NCBI GenBank assembly: GCA_024349245.1
Contig: JALDNG010000021.1
Location: 261,501 to 325,500, forward strand
DNA length: 64,000 nucleotides
Direction: 5' to 3'
Source of the DNA: Neodontobutis hainanensis
Lineage: Eukaryota; Chordata; Actinopteri; Gobiiformes; Odontobutidae
Shown: positions 60,251 through 64,000 of the stretch, piece after piece
Position numbering within the stretch: position 1 is the stretch's first letter
Layout: every line of letters begins with the position of its first letter
Translations under genes and position numbers: made by a program
Notes under the pieces: generated by a model
The model's database searches: none
What the model was told of the DNA's origin: nothing
The model's input: only the letters and a program-made list of their open reading frames with translations

Positions 60251-62129
60251 GTATTATAAATGCAGGAAGTCACTGGCTGATTAAACTCATAAAGAAGAAA
60301 AAACGAAGGGAAATGGACAAATGCCTCAGCTCTAGAGTTATCACTTTGGAGTTTAGAAAGACGAGAAACAACGTGACCTCTCACTAAAGCCAACAGACAC
60401 ACTGACCCAAGTACATTAGACAAGACTGGAATAAAGTTAAACCCGCAGTTTAGTGCTAAAGACATCTCCAAAGCTGCGTAAACATGAAAAACCCACAAGA
60501 ATGCAATGGTCTCTGTTTTGGGAATATGACACAAAAGGTTACAATCTCACTTCCTGTTCCTGTTTAAACCGAGTGGCCCTTATCAGAAAATGAAAGAGTT
60601 GTCGACAGTCGAGGATAGTTCTCATCACGAGGCTGGGTTTTACTCAGAACTCATAAAGCGGGCTTCAAAGAGGCTCGTAAATTAAAACATGGGCCAATCT
60701 TTAAGAGACAGCTACAGGTTTTACTGTGGACTTTAAGACCCGCTCGGTTCAGACCCGGGCCTGGACTAAAGGACGCCCAGAGGCTTTGAAGTAGAGCCAG
60801 GATTTAAAGACCACAGGGTTTTCCCTTCGGACTCTGGAGAAGGTCCTCATCGAGAAATGATGACGAGAGATTAATAACTGGACATATTACATTCAGAATC
60901 AAGAAACCTGGCCTGATGTAAACTCACTTTGCAAAGTCAAATGAGTCTGGAATCCCTTCCCTTCACAACCATCTCCACTCTTGGAGCAAAGTTGGAAAAT
61001 AAATAGTTACAGGGCTCACAAACACCATTAATAATCCATAAATGAGCAGAAACTGAAGCTTTTTGGAGGTGAATGCAGTGGCTGTAATGAGTGTTATGTA
61101 TGAGTTTGGGCCCAGCCTGAATGATGATGAGGTCAGAGGTCAGACTGTCCTCGTGGGTCTGGTCTCAGCGACACAGTCCAGACGCAGCTCTAAATGTGAA
61201 CGTGAAGGAACAGGGCCATATACGGAGCCAGAAAGACTGCTGGGAAATTAATCTTCAAATTATTTTCAGGTCTCTATTTGTAATATTTGTTCATAAAAAT
61301 AGTTTGAAATATCTTCAAGCCTTTTTCTGCAAATGTGTACAATTACATTAGCTGAGTGTGTTGAGGTCTAAACGCTGAACCAGGCTGTAGCTGCACATTG
61401 GTTGGTTTTCTACTTGCTCAGTGCTGAAAGAAAAAGTCAGGGAAGATTAAAAACCAAATAAACAAACAATACCAAGCTTTCTCCTGACGTCCATTTCCAG
61501 TTAGGCACCAAAAAAAAGTCTGGTCAAGTTTGTTTAAAAGACATTTCTCTTCATAAACCAATCACAGGGAACGATGCACACACAATAAATAATATCTGGG
61601 ATTTAAATTTGGCAAATTAAATGTGGTTAAATATTGTTTCCTTGATCCCACAGATCAGAATCAGAGTCAGGTTTGTAAAGGGAAAAGGTTTACACAACCA
61701 TGTGTGTTCCAAAACACAGAATAAAAGTTACAAAAGATATTTAAAAAAGGAACTAAGATAAATACTATAAGCTGAAAAGGGTCTAAGAATTTAGAAAGAA
61801 AATACTAAAAATATACACATTAAAAGGTAAGTAGCATGTCAACAAAAACAAATCTTTTTAACCCAAAAGAACTAGATATGGGCTGTGTAACTCTTTAAAA
61901 ATAACATTCAACTAAAACAGCTGCAGAGACACAATGGGCTGATCAAAACCGTATTAATCTCCATCTCCATCGAGTGCCCCTCTCTGAGCACATGTGTCGT
62001 TCCCACAGAACCTCGTGCTATAATTGCAGCAGTAATTGTTGAAGATAACCCCATTTCCACAGGAAGCGTGGCCCGGTTTCCTCCTGGTTTCCCCCCCAGA
62101 GCCTCAGTGCTCCCCTGGGCTCGCACCGC

Positions 62130-63225
62130 AGACTCTCACAAACAACTCCGACAAACGACTCTCTCAAACGACTCCCACAGACAACTCTCTCAAACAACTC
62201 TCACAGACGACTCCCACAGATGACTCTGACAAACGACTCTCTCAAACGACTCCCACAGACGACTCTCTCAAAAGACTTTGATAAACGACTCCCACAGACG
62301 ACTCCCACAGACAACTCTCACAAACGACTCTCACAAACGACTCCCACAGACGACTCTCTCAAACGACTCTCACAGACGACTCTCACAGACGACTCTCACA
62401 GGTGACCCCCACAGACGACTCTCACAGACGACCCCCACAGACGACTCTCACAGGTGACTCCCACAGATGACTCTCACAGGTGACTCCCACAGATGACTCT
62501 CACAGGTGACTCCCACAGACGATTCTCACAGGTGACCCCCACAGACGACTCTCACAGGTGACTCCCACAGACGACTCTCACAGACGACTCTCACAGGTGA
62601 CCCCCACAGACGACTCTCACAGACGACCCCCACAGACGACTCTCACAGGTGACTCCCACAGATGACTCTCACAGGTGACTCCCACAGACGACTCTCACAG
62701 ACGACTCTCACAGATGACTCTCACAGACAACCCCCACAGACGACTCTCACAGGTGACTCCCACAGATGACTCTCACAGGTGACTCCCACAGACGACTCTC
62801 ACAGACGACTCTCACAGGTGACTCTCACAGACGACTCTCACAGGTGACTCCCACAGACGACTCTCACAGACGACTCTCACAGGTGACTCCCACAGATGAC
62901 TCTCACAGGTGACTCCCACAGACGACTCTCACAGGTGACTCCCACAGATGACTCCCACAGACGACTCTCACAGACGACTCTCACAGGTGACTCTCACAGA
63001 CGACTCTCACAGACGACTCTCACAGGTGACTCTCACAGACGACTCTCACAGACGACCCCCACAGACGACTCTCACAGGTGACTCTCACAGATGACTCTCA
63101 CAGGTGACTCCCACAGACGACTCCCACAGACGACTCTCACAGGTGACTCTCACAGACGACTCTCACAGACGACTCTCACAGGTGACTCTCACAGACGACT
63201 CTCACAGACGACTCTCACAGATGAC
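62130..63225. repeat. 13-bp minisatellite array (CTCTCACAGACGA), about 84 copies
   Basis: Tandem 13-bp units, mainly CTCTCACAGACGA, with CTCTCACAGGTGA and CTCCCACAGATGA variants. The left end (62130-62340) is richer in aaacga units. Long frames through it, with a 13-residue period, are repeat artefacts. Confidence 0.96.
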
Positions 63226-63359
63226 ACAGACCTAAGACTGAACATAACGAGGGCAGCTGTAGTCAATGGGGAAGAGAACACTGAAAATAAATATGACTCC
63301 CATTTTACCTCCATTTTTCCCCCAAAAGTCAAATCCCCAAAGGAACGGTAACTTTTGGT

Positions 63360-63530
63360 TTATTTATTGAACTGTTTAGAGCCGGCAGAGCTCACATTAA
63401 TTATAGCAGTCACTTTTAAAATTAATCCACTGGAAACTAATGGCATTAACATAAATCTGTGAATATTAGCGGTGCCACAGATGGCAGAGCTCATAAATAA
63501 AGTGTCAGCATCAATTCACTCAAACTGCAC
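63360..63530. promoter_or_regulatory. Candidate non-coding regulatory element
   Basis: Unique sequence with several homeodomain-type cores (attaatta, taatggcattaac) between the minisatellite and the window end, inside the presumed semaphorin intron. Suggestive only. Confidence 0.2.
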
Positions 63531-64000
63531 TGGATTTAAAGTGGAATTAACTTTATGAACTCAGCAGAGGACATTTAGCTTTTCAGTTTTTGCAGCGACG
63601 ACTCGTTCTATTCCAAAGTGGATGAATATATACTTTTGGCTCTGTTCACACTTCATTTTCTTTTGGTTTAGATTAAAGTAACACCTTTAGTTTGCTTTGC
63701 TGATGAAAGATTCTGCTCATCTTGGCATTTTTAACACTGGAGCCAAAACTTATCACAGAGTAACTGCACCAGAGTTATATTTAACCCAGCCACAGGTGAC
63801 AGGTGTGAACATAACAGAACTGTCCCTTCTTCTTGTGATAAACATATTCAGGAAAAACATGCTAAATACCTATTTTTAAAAATCAAAGCTAAAGTGTTTT
63901 TTATCACCAGCTGTTTCTGGTTTGAACAAAGTCTTCCTCACCTGACCCTCTCGATCCCAGTTTGATTTACAGGAGGCGGGACAAACTGAGTAAACCAATC

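Larger units (their letters stand above)
48769..64000 (+). other. Presumed first intron of the semaphorin gene
   Basis: No second semaphorin exon could be read in the remaining 15 kb. The stretch is rich in minisatellites, SINE copies and short open frames with no family resemblance. If the first-exon call is right, the intron extends beyond the window. Confidence 0.5.

Noticed and set aside
62036..63351. Open frames with DSHRRLSQTTLTG-type periodic protein
   Set aside because: A 13-bp repeat unit without stops gives long frames with a 13-residue period in all phases. No start context, no splice structure and no conserved domain.

Overview
The window is vertebrate nuclear DNA, almost certainly from a teleost fish. 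It has multi-exon genes with GT-AG introns, BED/hAT-type transposon DNA, tRNA-derived SINEs with fish-style tails, and very abundant minisatellites. No bacterial or organellar features are seen.

Layout from left to right. (1) About 0.5-8.7 kb, minus strand: sixteen coding exons of an SLC26 anion exchanger, best matched to slc26a6. The exons join in frame into 643 residues; the last exons lie beyond the left edge. (2) 8.7-10.4 kb: a 1.7 kb array of an 11-bp minisatellite, just upstream of the splice acceptor of the first slc26a6 coding exon. (3) 10.4-19.7 kb: no supported protein gene, only dispersed repeats and two notable inverted repeats. (4) 19.75-27.9 kb: an 8 kb tandem array with a ~646-bp higher-order unit, carrying a good splice acceptor and a consensus splice donor in nearly every copy. 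(5) 28.15-33.86 kb, minus strand: a four-exon gene for a 242-residue proline- and arginine-rich protein that I do not recognise. (6) 34.27-44.36 kb, minus strand: wdr6 in six coding exons (1,611 residues). It is much longer than the mammalian protein because of two charged inserts between WD repeats. Its third intron holds a structurally complete hAT transposon (35.77-38.81 kb) with terminal inverted repeats, an 8-bp target duplication and an intact transposase frame. (7) 44.4-48.3 kb: intergenic, with a SINE-like composite repeat. (8) 48.66-48.77 kb, plus strand: the signal-peptide exon of a class 3 semaphorin. The rest of the window to 64 kb appears to be its first intron, rich in 11-, 13- and 43-bp tandem repeats and SINEs.

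SLC26A6, WDR6 and class 3 semaphorin genes also lie together in human 3p21.31, so the window looks like part of that conserved block. The genes are not a functional pathway: apical anion exchange, tRNA wobble-base 2'-O-methylation and axon guidance are unrelated jobs held together by ancestral linkage. The most unusual items are the 646-bp array with repeated splice signals, the intact hAT element inside wdr6, the 31-residue repeats in the wdr6 insert, and the unrecognised four-exon gene.
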